From NCBI GenBank assembly GCA_020466095.1, contig CM035806.1, positions 67,374,149 through 67,438,148 on the forward strand: DNA of 64,000 nt. Direction: 5' to 3'. The position numbers and the translations under genes are program-made. Shown one piece after another: positions 40,571 through 51,904 of the stretch (within the stretch, counting starts at the first letter, position 1; every line of letters begins with the position of its first letter). This stretch comes from Chlorops oryzae (taxonomy: Eukaryota > Arthropoda > Insecta > Diptera > Chloropidae). Below the pieces are notes generated by a model. It made no database searches. It saw only the letters and a list, made by a program, of their open reading frames with translations, and was not told the DNA's origin.

Positions 40571-41018
40571 AACATCTTGACTATCATCGCTGTAGAAGGA
40601 GGCTCTTTGCTTAATTGTTTTTCAAAACTATTCTTGCAAATGCTTTCTTGTGAGTTTTTTTCTATATCGTCGGCGAAATGAACCCTTTTTGATTTCTTAT
40701 TCTTTATTAATTTTTCCTTTTCACTACCTATCCTTTTTATCTTTATTTCGAGATCCTTTTTTTCAACTCCTCAAAAAAAATTTTACTTATATCTAATTCT
40801 TGTAACTCGTCCTTGCTCCTTTCTAGTGGTTTATATTTTTCATTAATTTCTTCTTCTTTTTCCTTTAAATCATTCTCTAACTTTGGCCTTTGAACTTTGC
40901 TCTGACTAAAGGCATCCCGGTCTAACGGCCTTGACCGGGCCTCATGGAGTTTTCCTGACTACTCATTTCCTGGGGTACACTATTACAATATCTTGCTGTA
41001 TGTCCGAAATTTGCGCAT
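40571..41018 (-). pseudogene. Element X Gag tail with fifth zinc knuckle
   Basis: Gag continues after a frameshift at about 41,020: the knuckle CFKCANFGHTARYC lies at about 41,015-40,975, followed by a Lys/Glu-rich stretch (phrases KSKRVHFADDIEKNSQ and ERSKDELQELDIS) in shifting frames up to the protease region. Frames change near 40,920 and 40,775, so this copy is not intact either. Confidence 0.65.
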
Positions 41019-43088
41019 TTAAAACATTGCAATACCTTTTGGATGACTACTATTTGCACTACTTTCACTAGTTTGATTATTCGAACTCTGCACCCTAACA
41101 GGCGTGTTATAATTCCTATTGCTGTTATAATTTGAGGATTGATTGTTGTTTTGTGTTCTAAAAGGGTTGAAATTTTGAATTTGACTATTATCCTGGGGTT
41201 CCAAAGGATTATTATTGTTGAAATTTTGGGGTTGATTATAACTTTGTGTTCTAAAGTCATTATTATAGTTCATATTGTTAAAATTTTGCGCTCGACTATA
41301 GTTTTGTGCTGGGTTATAATTCCCTTTTCCGTATTCCTTGTCAATATTTACTGTACCAAGCTGCTGGTTTCGCTGAACGTTCAAGACTGGTTTACAAAAT
41401 TTATTGGCCTCGTGGCCATGAATTTTGCATATGTTGCAGAAAAGGTTTTTTAGTCGACTGAAACAATTGTGTTCTAAATGACCTCTCTTGTTACAATATG
41501 TACAGGTCACGGGGTCAATTCTGGGCCCTATATTCTTTCGTCCGCAATTTGCTTTTTGCTCATGCCCATATTCAAAGCAAATGCTGCAATAAGGAGTATT
41601 TCTCCTGAGTTGGCAGATATCTCTGGTATGACCTTCGATATTGCAAAAAGAACATGTAATTGTTTGAAGGTTAGCCGCTATTTGGTTTATGGATTGGCTT
41701 GAATACAGTCTTCTATTTTCTGCCTGAAGGTCCTCCGATTCTTCTGCTAACTGTATTAAGAATGAGAGAGGCTTGTCCCTGTGGCTTTCTAGCCTGATTT
41801 GCATATACGGGTCTTTTACTCCGAACACGAACTTATTTTTTGCTATTTTTTGGTACTCGCTAAGAGCGGATACTGCCTCAGAATCGTTCCATGAGCTTCG
41901 TATCCATTCCTCAGCCTCCTTTAGTAAGGCTCCTATCCTTCTCCCAAATGCTGACGCCTTTTCATTTGCCTGTTCTTCTGCTCTTTCTAATTCTAACCTT
42001 ATGATTTCTAAACTTCTCTGTTTTAGGTATTGTTTTTTAATGAAATTCCCCAGCTCATCTATGCTCCTGAAAATTAATTCATTCGATTTTATAAAAGCCT
42101 CCCCTGATAGTCGTTGTTTTACGCATTTTATCAGTTCGCTAGGAGCTATATTTTGTGAAATGCTCTTAAGAAGTTCCAGTCCTGTTACGAACTTAGCTAC
42201 TTCTGATTTTAGTTCCAATTTATTTTCGCCAGAAAAACAAGGCACTAAACTAACTATTTTCTTCATTAATTCATCTGCTGGAGGTGGAGTCGCCATTGTG
42301 ACTGTTACTGTAGGAACTATTGGTGTTTGATTATTTGTTTCCCTACTCGATATTTTTTCTGTGTTTACCCCTGTTGAAATAGTCTTTTTCGTGGGGGCTG
42401 GAATCAGTCTTAAAATAGTTGGATTATTTTGAAGAAGTATTTTTGGACTATCTGTATGCTCAATATTTACTTTCTCGTTATTAATTGGACTATTTTCTTT
42501 ATTTTTGTGTCCTGGGGAACTTGTTGACGGTGGTGGAGGGGGAGGTAGAGGTGGTTTTGGACTCGTTTTGTTGCTGCTGGGGTTTGGACTCTGTATTTTT
42601 CTAAATTCTTTTTTGAAGTTTTCTATTTCTCCTTTCAGCCACCTTATTTCTTCCTCTCGCTCTCTTAGGGTTTCCTTGTCTCTCTCAACCTGGTCTGCTA
42701 GCTTTTCCCCTGCTGCTTTGCTTAATGCTTTTTTAAGATCCTCGTTTTTCTTATCAGACTCCTCAATTAATAACCTGCTCGCGTCAATTTGGTTTTTTAA
42801 TCTTTTTCGGTCCTTTTTTAGGCAGTTTATTGTTTCTTCTAACTGTTGGATTTTTTTCTTATTTGTCTCGCTCTGCTCACTCAATGGACGTCTTACTTTG
42901 TCTATGAGAAAGGATGCCTCCCCAAGTTTCGAAAATTGGCCTAACACAATTTGATCTTTAATTAGCTGAGAAACCTCTCGCCCTAAATCTGCTTCTTTTA
43001 GTAAATCTCTCGCTGCCTCCAACACTACGGCAGTATCGGTTTCTGATTGTTTAATTGTTTGTCTCAGTTTATCTAATTCTTCCTCCAT
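41019..43088 (-). CDS. Gag of element X, clean copy
   Basis: Structural and nucleic-acid-binding protein of the LTR element, open for 689 codons. The start is the ATG at 43,088 (MEEELDKLRQ), preferred to an in-frame TTG nine bases upstream. Order: long Lys/Glu-rich coiled coil (about 1-160), Pro run (KPPLPPPPPPSTSS, about 175-190), capsid-like region with LVPCFSGENKLELKSEVAKF (about 275-295), then four CCHC knuckles between about 500 and 585: CSFCNIEGHTRDIC, CSICFEYGHEQKANC, CTYCNKRGHLEHNC and CNICKIHGHEANKFC. An Asn/Gln-rich tail follows. A fifth knuckle follows after a frameshift at the end. Five knuckles, alternating between x4 and x5 before the last Cys, is more than the one to three usual in Ty3/gypsy Gag. 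Confidence 0.88.
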   Translation of the reverse strand: MEEELDKLRQTIKQSETDTAVVLEAARDLLKEADLGREVSQLIKDQIVLGQFSKLGEASFLIDKVRRPLSEQSETNKKKIQQLEETINCLKKDRKRLKNQIDASRLLIEESDKKNEDLKKALSKAAGEKLADQVERDKETLREREEEIRWLKGEIENFKKEFRKIQSPNPSSNKTSPKPPLPPPPPPSTSSPGHKNKENSPINNEKVNIEHTDSPKILLQNNPTILRLIPAPTKKTISTGVNTEKISSRETNNQTPIVPTVTVTMATPPPADELMKKIVSLVPCFSGENKLELKSEVAKFVTGLELLKSISQNIAPSELIKCVKQRLSGEAFIKSNELIFRSIDELGNFIKKQYLKQRSLEIIRLELERAEEQANEKASAFGRRIGALLKEAEEWIRSSWNDSEAVSALSEYQKIAKNKFVFGVKDPYMQIRLESHRDKPLSFLIQLAEESEDLQAENRRLYSSQSINQIAANLQTITCSFCNIEGHTRDICQLRRNTPYCSICFEYGHEQKANCGRKNIGPRIDPVTCTYCNKRGHLEHNCFSRLKNLFCNICKIHGHEANKFCKPVLNVQRNQQLGTVNIDKEYGKGNYNPAQNYSRAQNFNNMNYNNDFRTQSYNQPQNFNNNNPLEPQDNSQIQNFNPFRTQNNNQSSNYNSNRNYNTPVRVQSSNNQTSESSANSSHPKGIAMF

Positions 43089-43734
43089 ATGAATCAATTA
43101 CACGCGGATTACCTCCGTTCCTTTTTCATTGCAACAAAATTTTATCTTTGCATCTAAACCAACTGCACGAACAATTCAAAAAGAAACGCAAAAGCAATAC
43201 TCAGTAATACAACACTTAAGCAAAAATCGACATGCCGCACTTTAATTTCTCTGTACTTAAGTCAATGTCTTAATTCTATTTTATTTAGGGTATTCATTCA
43301 AAATTTTGGCAACAAGGACTCTTTGCACTATATATTGTTCCAAATTGTACTCACCATTTTGTATATGTTCTGCTCCAAAGTTCTCTGCTTGTATTTTGAT
43401 GTCCGATTCTGCTTCTTCTTACTTTTGTTTCTTAAAAAAAAATTTTTTTTTTTTTTTCTTATTTTCTTTTTTATGTAATTAAATTAAAGGACTTCTTTTT
43501 CTTCGAATAATTTCAAAGATTATTGTTGTGACTTTATATTACTTTTATTAAAATACTCAAAATGCTTTCAAAGTTGGTTTTGTTTAAATCGAGCTTCAAC
43601 TTCTCCGGTAGTGACGCATCACGTTTAAAACTGAAAATCAGTTCCGTTTTGGCTGAGCTCTCTTTACAATCCCAAGCTATGCAAACTGCTTGAGTAATTT
43701 TTCTGAAATTTTTTAAAACGTAAATTCGCATCCA
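43089..43734 (-). other. Leader of element X
   Basis: Noncoding region between primer site and gag on the minus strand, with a poly(A/T) tract at 43,430-43,460. The minus-strand frame at 43,534-43,839 crosses the LTR border and is not a gene. Confidence 0.6.
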
Positions 43735-43743
43735 ACTAAAGTA

Positions 43744-43763
43744 GTTGAATACGGGCTGCGCCA
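43744..43763 (-). promoter_or_regulatory. Primer binding site of element X
   Basis: Directly inside the LTR on the minus strand stands T-TGGCGCAGCCCGTATTCAAC. A TGGCGC start is that of sites pairing with a tRNA 3' end GCGCCA; the tRNA is not settled. Confidence 0.65.
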
Positions 43764-43764
43764 A

Positions 43765-44598
43765 TGTTAAAGGTTTTCCGTGCGTATTTTCGGAAGAAAG
43801 ATACACCTGAATCCCTTTTTCATGTAAAAAACAAAACAAACAATAAATTCAATCAATTTCTTTTATTAATTTATCGTCCTTTTATTTTTACATGGATTAT
43901 TCCTAAGCTTAACTCCTTCTTACACTCGAAATACTTCCTAATATACTAATAACCCTTAAAGTCCACATTCTAGTCGCTGTTGCCGCTTGATGAGTACAGC
44001 CGATTCGAATTGAGACTTTGAAAACTCAAATGCAAGTCCTCCTCCAGATATCGATCATTTGCTTATATAGGGAGAAAGTGTCTCGTCTTCACTTTCTCGC
44101 TGCCATTCCATAATCTGGAACATCTCTGCTGTGTCGCAATCCTATTTTGAAATCGATCATTTCGCAATCTCTCGTTGCTGAAGTTCTAGCTGTTGTTGTT
44201 GTTTATTATTGTTGACCCACTTTTATGCTCTAGTTCAATATCCGCAAGTTTCCGAAAATGCAAACGTTGCTGTTATTCTTGATCGTCGTTCTCGCTGATC
44301 GTCGTTCTCGCTGACCGTCGTTCTCGCATGTCGTCGGTCTCACTCTTCGCCGTTCGTCTGTTTGTCGTTTGCGACTGATCATATTTCATCACTTGCTACG
44401 GTTATTGGCTTCGACTTCGCAATTGTCTTGGTCGGTTGTTGTTGTTTCGACCTTGACCATGAAGTTGCAGTTTTTTCGGCTTTCACTTCAGGGTGGTTTG
44501 TTTATTTGTTGTCGATCAGAGTCAACGTGAAAAGGTTGTGAGTAGAAGCAGCTCGCAACACAATGCAGAAGGGTTGTGAGTAAAGACGACTCACAACA
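43765..44598 (-). repeat. 5' LTR of element X, clean copy
   Basis: 834 bp; on the minus strand TGTTGTGAG...CCTTTAACA. TATATAAG box (complement of 44,062-44,069). Followed on the right by GTAT (complement of the ATAC target duplication) and the mariner remnant. Confidence 0.92.
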
Positions 44599-45581
44599 GT
44601 ATGCAAAATTCAAGCGTGGTGAAATGAGCAAGGAGGACGATGAACGCAGTGGACGCCCGAAAGAGGTGGTTACCGACGAAAACATCAAAAAAATTCACAA
44701 AATGATTTTGAATGACCGTAAAATGAAGTTGATCGAGATAGCAGAGGCCTAAAAGATATCAAAGGAACGTGTTGGTCATATCATTCATCAATATTTGGAT
44801 ATGAAAAAGCTCTGTGCAAAATGGGTGCCGCGCGAGCTCACATTTGACCAAAAACAACAACGTGTTGATGATTCTGAGCGGTGTTTGCAGCTGTTAACTC
44901 GCAATACACCCGAGTTTTTGCGTCGATATGTGACAATGGATGAAACATGGCTCTAGCACTACACTCCTGAGTCCAATCGACAGTCGGCTGAGTGGACAGC
45001 GATCGGTGAACCATCTCCGAAGCGTGGAAAGACTCAAAAGTCCGCTGGCAAAGTAATGGCCTCTGTTTTTTGGGATGGGCATGGAATAATTTTTATCGAT
45101 TATCTTGAGAAGGGAAAAACCATCAACAGTGACTATTATATGTCATTATTGGAGCGTTTGAAGGTCGAAATCGCGGCAAAACGACCCCATATGAAGAAGA
45201 AAAAAGTGTTGTTCCACCAAGACAACGCACCGTGCCACAAGTCATTGAGAACGATGGCAAAAATTCATGAATTAGGCTTCGAATTGCTTCCCCACCCACC
45301 GTATTCTCCAGATCTGGCCCCCAGCGACTTTTTCTTGTTCTCAGACCTCAAAAGGATGCTCGCAGGGAAATAATTTGGCTGCAATGAAGAGGTGATCGCC
45401 GAAACTGAGGCCTATTTTGAGGCAAAACCGAAGGAGTACTACCAAAATGGTATCAAAAAATTGGAAGGTCGTTATAATCGTTGTATCGCTCTTGAAGGGA
45501 ACTATGTTGAATAATAAAAACGAATTTTGACAAAAAAATGTGTTTTTCTTTGTTAGACCGGGGACTTATCAGCCAACCTGT
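44599..45581 (+). pseudogene. Mariner transposase 3' part, interrupted by element X
   Basis: Begins at GTATGCAAAATTC, mid-transposase, exactly at the LTR of element X, and ends with the terminal repeat ccaacctgt at 45,581 plus TA. The frame corresponds to Himar1-group transposase from about residue 50 (AKFKRGEMS) to the stop at 45,512-45,514. Three in-frame stops: TAA 44,750-44,752, TAG 44,954-44,956 right after the first catalytic region TMDETW, and TAA 45,371-45,373 after AGK. All three catalytic Asp are kept (TMDETW, HQDNAPCHK, YSPDLAPSDFF). The 5' part is missing from this contig; contig 1 has it at 16,815-17,128. Confidence 0.93.
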
Positions 45582-46450
45582 TAACATATTTTTGAATTTG
45601 TAGGCCATTTAATACAGTGATCCAATTGTAGTATGTAGCGTTTGCTATATCATCAGTTGAATTGCCAATACTATGTACGACAAATTGCGCCTTCGATTGG
45701 AGTGAAATTTTTTTTTTTAATTTTCTTGTATTGTAAATTAGTAACCCATAGTTATAGAGGTGTTCAAGCAAAATTGCATGTTTCTAACTGAATTTCTGAA
45801 GGTTGCGCATGGACCTTAAAGTTTGGAAAAACTGAGGTTTCGTCACTTCAAATCGTCATAACTCAAAAAGTATTACTCCTCGCTGGATATGTATAATGTT
45901 GCGTGCACCTTATTATTTTTCAAAACTGAATTTTTCTTTCTCTGGTTGTATAGCTTTATCTCTACACAGAAAAAAATTTCCCAAACTAAATCCGATTTTT
46001 AACCGAAAAACATTTTCCCCATTGGACGGGTAAATCTGACCTCTGACAGAAAAAACATCGTTTACCAGCCCTTCTTATTTTTGATTCAGCTAACTTTTTC
46101 TCTTTGATCACGAAGCTCTAAGTCAGCAATTTAAAAGGCTTTCCATACAAAAATTCGGAACCCTTTTATATTTATTATATTTTATTATATTTCTATTATT
46201 AGGAGACAATTTTCGAATAACGTCCCTCTTCCGCCCACTTTTAAAATATTTTGAAATCACGTTATTTGTCTTCGAGTATGTTCAAATGTGAAATCTCATC
46301 AAAATATATTGAAAAACTCCGATTTTAAAGCAGTTTTTGCGAATTTTGTAACAGACCTTAGTACTGAAGGTACTCCTGAAAATGGTCCGATCGGGTCCAT
46401 TCTCAAACTTGTTTTTACTCTTGTCCCCTTGAGCACACATACCAAATTTG
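45582..46450. other. Noncoding, no feature seen
   Basis: AT-rich. A minus-strand frame (45,771-45,553) with the phrase STDDIANATYYNWITVLNG borders the mariner target site; the frame is short and unrecognised. The point 45,727-45,729 (TGT) is the breakpoint relative to contig 1. Confidence 0.4.
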
Positions 46451-46954
46451 GTCCAGATAGCCCAACTCCTTCAATAAGAAAACTGTATACAGACAGACAG
46501 ACATGGCTAAATCGAATCTCTGACACTGATCATTTCCATATACATTTTGTATGGTCTATCTCGACTGGTTCTAGGTGTTATAGGGGATATAGACACGTCA
46601 AATGTCTGTCAGACATCGAGACTGATTAGTGACAAACGACACACGTATAGTGTTTGAAGCAAAATCAAAAAATTTTGATTTCACCTCCAAGAGCCAGGCA
46701 TGTCTGAAGCTTGTTTGACGTGTGTATACACTGTCGTACGACATGCTAATTTTTCCGTAAAGAGCGAACAGGTTAGACGTTGGAAAGCAGCGGAACATTT
46801 CGATATGTGTCTATTCGACTTCCAACCGAATTTCACTAAAGGTGCTCTCGCACAATATGTATCGAGCAATATGACCTGTCAAATATGCCACAAGCGAAGC
46901 TGGCATGTCGTGTGAATGCAAGAATGGTGATACACATAATATATTACTATATAT

Positions 46955-47138
46955 CATATAGAACTATGTTATAGCTGCAACTTCGGCCAAATTTTGGCGC
47001 GTAATGGCATGATTTGGTGAAAAAGTTCAACTGTGGTGAACCACGCCATAAGTCGAGTGTTGTGATGAACCACGTAATAGAAAGTGTGGTGTACCACGTA
47101 ATAGCTTTTGGCCGAAGTTGCAGCTATAGTTCTATATG
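46955..47138. mobile_element. Palindromic MITE, copy
   Basis: Same family as 25,461-25,636: ends catatagaactatgttatagc and agctatagttctatatg, core with GTGGTGAACCACG-type words. No clear target duplication in this copy. Duplicated at 51,492-51,675. Confidence 0.8.
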
Positions 47139-47367
47139 CTATATATGTCACTCAGGAGCCGCTTCGCTTTTGGCTCGTTTCACCACGGTCTTTGGTACCC
47201 ACCACGGTCTTGGGTACCCACCACCATTCTCTTAGGTACTCACCAAAACATATGTTTTTTGTTTATCATTTCGATTTGCAAAAGGCGGTAAGTAGCTTTA
47301 AATTTGTTTGAAGAGAATTTATTCAAATTAACCGAAATTCTTTTATTTTTCAGCCTTGATTTTAAAG

Positions 47368-49308
47368 ATGGACCAAAATGTAATTATATTCCTACGATTT
47401 CTGTATGATTTGTTAACTAATAATGGTTTTTAAATTGCAGGCGATTACTAGGAAAAAATGCGTTTGGGGTTGTTGGCCCGTAACAACATTATTTAAGTTT
47501 CCCTTGCCGAATAAGGATGAGGACAGGTGATATATGTATATTTTGGTTGCACGACTGTGGTATCTTCATGTGCTTTTTGTTTATGTGCTCTTTGTTTCTA
47601 TGTTACGTGTTTTTATGTTTACATGCTTTCCATGCGAAGTGCTTTTACGCACGTTAGTTTCGTGGAAGGAACAAATCAACAAAGTAAGTATTTGAAGTAT
47701 AATGTGTAAATTATAGTTCTGGATGACCAGATAAATTAGTGAATAGTATTTGAAATATGTTTTCCGAATTGAAATGGACCGAAGTCCAAAGAATGAATTG
47801 GCATGTTTTTTGTTTGTAATTTTGTATAAAAATTGTTGCAAAATTGTTGCTACTAGAAATTTCAACCATTTTTTCAGGAGGAAAGTTTGGATGAGCCGTT
47901 TCCAGTTGCGAGGATGGCAGCCTGCCGCTTTGTATGCCTGTGAGAGGCATTTTTCATCAAAAAAGCGGGCAAAGAAACGGCTAATTGCGAACGCACTCCC
48001 GGACGAGTTCTTATTTCCTGAAAATAACGTAAGTAATCCGCAAATTTTATCAATAAATAATTTAGATGTACTTGTAGGTGATGCTCCTCAAACTGAGGAA
48101 ATCAATAGTCAAGTGAATGAAAAGAGTGATTGTGTAGATTTATTTTGTTATGAAACTCTCGATGAGAGTTTTGTTGAAGAGGAATTAGTGTGGTCTCGCC
48201 CTGTGTGAAAGATGCGAATGAAAAATTTTTATCAGACGAAACGTATAATCTTAGGAAATACCGCGAATTTTCTTTTATTTTTTAATGATTTATTCGACAT
48301 TTTCAATATTCAGAGATTGCAGTCCGAACGTCCAATGAAGAGAGGTTATTGTGGTTCCGATGAACAAAATGAATTTTTAAGAATGGCTTTACGCCTCTTG
48401 AAATCAATGACTGTCACATTATGTACCAGTAAGTCCGATATCACTTCCAGTTTTTTCTGTTATTGATGGGTGGATTCTTAACATAAACAGCATTATGTTG
48501 TTATGGCAAGAACTTAATATAAAAAGTTTTCCGTATCTCCTTACGAGAAAACTCAATCAGGATGGCCTTGAGCATTTCTTTGGCGAAATTCGTCTGCGAA
48601 AAGGTCGCGGTGGTAGAATATCGGCTTTTGATTTCACGAATCTTTTTCAAAAAAAGGGGGTTAAATTACGTTAAAATAGCTAAACGTGGAAACTGCGAAC
48701 CTTTTATAGACTTTGAAAATGGACCTTTTCTTCAAACCAACCACTTTGGTTCCGAAGTAGAAGTAGAAAAAAAATATTTAGAATGGGAAAATTTTCAAAG
48801 TTTGGTTGCGCCGGAACGGACTTTTAAGCAGCACTTTTCGTTTAATTCCAAAGAAGATCCGGTCCTCTTCTTGAACGAAAATGCATTCACGTATGCTAGT
48901 GGTTGGTTTTATTCTAAGTTTCTTCAATTGCATTCATGCTTGAAGCAAGTAGAATTTCTTGACGACACGTTAGCGTCAAACTTCTCTTTTATCACGGAGA
49001 AGCAAGCTTCTAATTTTAAATTCATAAAGCCTCCAGCCGATTTTATTTTTTACCTCCAGTGTTTAGAAAATAGATTCCTTGATAATTCAAAAGTAGTTGT
49101 AACAGAACAAAATTATGTCAATTTTTAATTGATGAATTAAGTTCTGTTCCTACCTATGAGTGCTGCGAAAAAAACAATCCCCAAATATTGCTTGCGTACT
49201 TCGTGCGAGTAAGAATATTGTGGGCAATTAGATTTTATAATAGGAAACTTAAAGATCCCAGCTTCCGCGCAAAATACCTTAAAGTTAGCCATCTTTGAGG
49301 TAGTTCGT
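47368..49308 (+). pseudogene. P-like THAP transposase, copy 1, internally deleted
   Basis: P-superfamily transposase. Exon 1 is 47,368-47,379 (MDQN), exon 2 47,441-47,526 and exon 3 from 47,878; splice sites are GTAATT/TTGCAG and GTGATA/TTTCAG. Joined, they give a THAP zinc domain: CVWGCWPVTTLFKFPLP, then a Trp in RKVWMSRF, CERHFSSKKR, and ALPDEFLF in place of the AVPTIF box. After about 48,190 the middle of the protein, with the first two catalytic Asp of the P family, is missing. From 48,272 the C-terminal part resumes: FNDLFDIFN, then YLLTRKLNQDGLEHFFGEIR with the conserved catalytic Glu, then AFTYASGWFY and VRILWAIRFYNRKLKDP. Frameshifts lie near 48,186 (one base lost relative to copy 2), 48,450 and 48,650, and an in-frame stop lies near 49,126. 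A dead, non-autonomous copy. Confidence 0.85.
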
Positions 49309-50091
49309 CCGATTTTGCTGTCCGAATTTTCTGAGTTGGGGGAACGTGACTGTTTCCTTTTTTTTTTTTTTTAAACGGCTTAAATGCGCGAGTAAAATTT
49401 TTTTGATTTTTGAACATATTCGTGTGCTTTATTTTTTATCCATAATTTTATATATGTATATACATTAGACCGTTTCACTTTTTCAACTTTTTTCGAAATG
49501 TAAATGGGAACATTTTTTTTCTAAATCTATTAAAAAAAACAAAAATTTTGGTATATAAAACTTTTATAGTTTCGAAGGTTTAGACCTCGCGCAAAATCGG
49601 TAAAACTTTTTGCCTAAAAAAAGCAGATTTTGAAAAATGAGGAAAAACATTGCATTGCTAATTTTGTAATAACTCTTGAGTCGTTTGTCCGATTTAAGTA
49701 TAGTCTAGCTTATTTTAAAGGCAATTAAATTTACCAGATTCCCTCATTTGGCATTAAAACATATTGATAATAATTTTAGTGCCTACAAGCTTTCAAAGTT
49801 CATTTATCATAAGATTTCGAGAAAAAATTTAGCTACATTGAGTCATTTAAAAATTCTTTTAAAAAATTTGGATCAGTTTTTAGTTTATCTTTGAATGCAG
49901 ATTAATGGACAATTTTATGAGGAAGATTTTGATGTGCCACAAGCCTATTAAAATACTTTATTTTAGCAAATATTTAGAAATTGAACTAAATTGAAAAAGT
50001 GGAAAAAATTTATTTATCACAACAATGCGATTTATTTAAAATTTGATACAATAGTTTTTTTATTAGTGTTTGGATGTGTTTTATGAAACTC

Positions 50092-50441
50092 CTCAACAAC
50101 TTATAAAATTTCGTTCTCTTGCTCTTCGTCCTTTGTTAATGTGTTGTTTAATGTTTTTATAAGTCCCGCATTTTTTTGAAGCTCTCGTTAGTGGACCAGC
50201 TCGACGGATGCAATGCAAGGAAGCTGCTATCAATTCCAACAATATGGAAGAACTGCGAAGTATTTTCCGAAACAAGGTTTGCTATTTTAATATTGTCTTC
50301 GAAGTCAAGCGAAATGTTACGAATAACATTTTTTTGATCTCTTGAGTTTTTTAATGCTGCTGACATTTCTATTAGCGTTTCTTCAGAATGCCTTTGGTCG
50401 AAAAAAGAAAAACCAAGTGCAATATCACTTAAGTACCACAA
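50092..50441 (-). CDS. Unknown ORF, copy 1
   Basis: Minus-strand frame with MWYLSDIALGFSFFDQRHSE, then DQKNVIRNISLDFEDNIKIA and FFHIVGIDSSFLALHPS. Coding-like phrases go on upstream in other frames (to about 50,600, FIEAKNIYETKNGKTLKTL), so the gene is broken or spliced. I do not recognise the family. It lies opposite and downstream of the P-like gene, so it might be another transposon gene. The copy at 54,626-54,975 is the same. Confidence 0.35.
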
Positions 50442-51904
50442 GTGTCGGAAAAGCTTTTCGAGTGCAGCATTTGCTAATACTTGGTTTATGCTGCGATATT
50501 TCTTAAGGTCTTCAAAGTTTTGCCATTTTTCGTTTCATATATATTTTTGGCCTCTATAAATAGCTGTTGTAGATTTTTCAACAATAATTTTTCTTTTTCA
50601 AACTAACCTATAATCCAAGATTCGCGATTTCCCACTGTAGACATTGCTAATACATCTGTTCAGATCGGAACAGTAAGATCAAAACAAAGATCGAAACCCT
50701 TAGAAAGAGAAGGCTCCTAATGCCTAATTTTAGTACATTATAACACTAGCCTTATACCGGGCAAAATATAACACTTTTGTTTCGTTCCGAGGAGTAAGCT
50801 CGGCTTCCGTTCGGGTTTACTTCCTCACTTACTTTCTGGAGCTCCATCACAAAGGTATACACAATAAAGTTAGCATTCCCACGCTAATAAAATTAAATAT
50901 CATTGCGTTTTATTTCGAAAGTTACCAATTCTGATTTCTTGTTATTCCTCTTTTCTCGGTTACTTTGACTTGAATCTTCCTCTTTTCGTCCAGATAGCCC
51001 AACTCCTTCAATAAGAAAACTGTATACAGACAGACAGACATGGCTAAATCGAATCTCTGACACTGATCATTTCCATATACATTTTGTATGGTCTATCTCG
51101 ACTGGTTCTAGGTGTTATAGGGGATATAGACACGTCAAATGTCTGTCAGACATCGAGACTGATTAGTGACAAACGACACACGTATAGTGTTTGAAGCAAA
51201 ATCAAAAAATTTTGATTTCACCTCCAAGAGCCAGGCATGTCTGAAGCTTGTTTGACGTGTGTATACACTGTCGTACGACATGCTCATTTTTCCGTGAAGA
51301 GCGAACAGGTTAGACGTTGGAAAGCAGCGGAACATTTCGATATGTGTCTATTCGACTTCCAACCGAATTTCACTAAAGGTGCTCTCGCACAATATGTATC
51401 GAGCAATATGACCTGTCAAATATGCCACAAGCGAAGCTGGCATGTCGTGTGAATGCAAGAATGGTGATACACATAATATATTACTATATATCATATAGAA
51501 CTATGTTATAGCTGCAACTTCGGCCACATTTTGGCGCGTAATGGCATGATTTGGTGAAAAAGTTCAACTGTGGTGAACCACGCCATAAGTCGAGTGTTGT
51601 GATGAACCACGTAATAGAAAGTGTGGTGTACCACGTAATAGCTTTTGGCCGAAGTTGCAGCTATAGTTCTATATGCTATATATGTCACTCAGGAGCCGTT
51701 TCGCTTTTGGCTCGTTTCACCACGGTCTTTGGTACCCACCACGGTCTTGGGTACCCACCACCATTCTCTTAGGTACTCACCAAAACATATGTTTTTTGTT
51801 TATCATTTCGATTTGCAAAAGGCGGTAAGTAGCTTTAAATTTGTTTGAAGAGAATTTATTCAAATTAACCGAAATTCTTTTATTTTTCAGCCTTGATTTT
51901 AAAG

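Larger units (their letters stand above)
46451..50987. repeat. 4.5-kb tandem duplication, copy 1
   Basis: 46,451-50,987 and 50,988-55,515 are direct copies at an offset of 4,537 (4,534 near the ends), differing at few positions (for example gctaatttttccgtaaag versus gctcatttttccgtgaag near 46,745 and 51,282). The unit starts in a dispersed repeat (ACAGACAGACAGACATGGCTAAATCG) and contains a palindromic MITE, a P-like transposase pseudogene and an unknown minus-strand ORF. Confidence 0.93.

Noticed and set aside
45553..45771. Minus-strand frame next to the mariner
   Set aside because: Short, unrecognised, and crosses the mariner end and the haplotype breakpoint.
47581..47950. Minus-strand frames in the P-like region, and the + frame through intron 2
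   Set aside because: They are shadows of THAP exons and the intron; splice sites and the C2CH pattern support the + strand exons instead.
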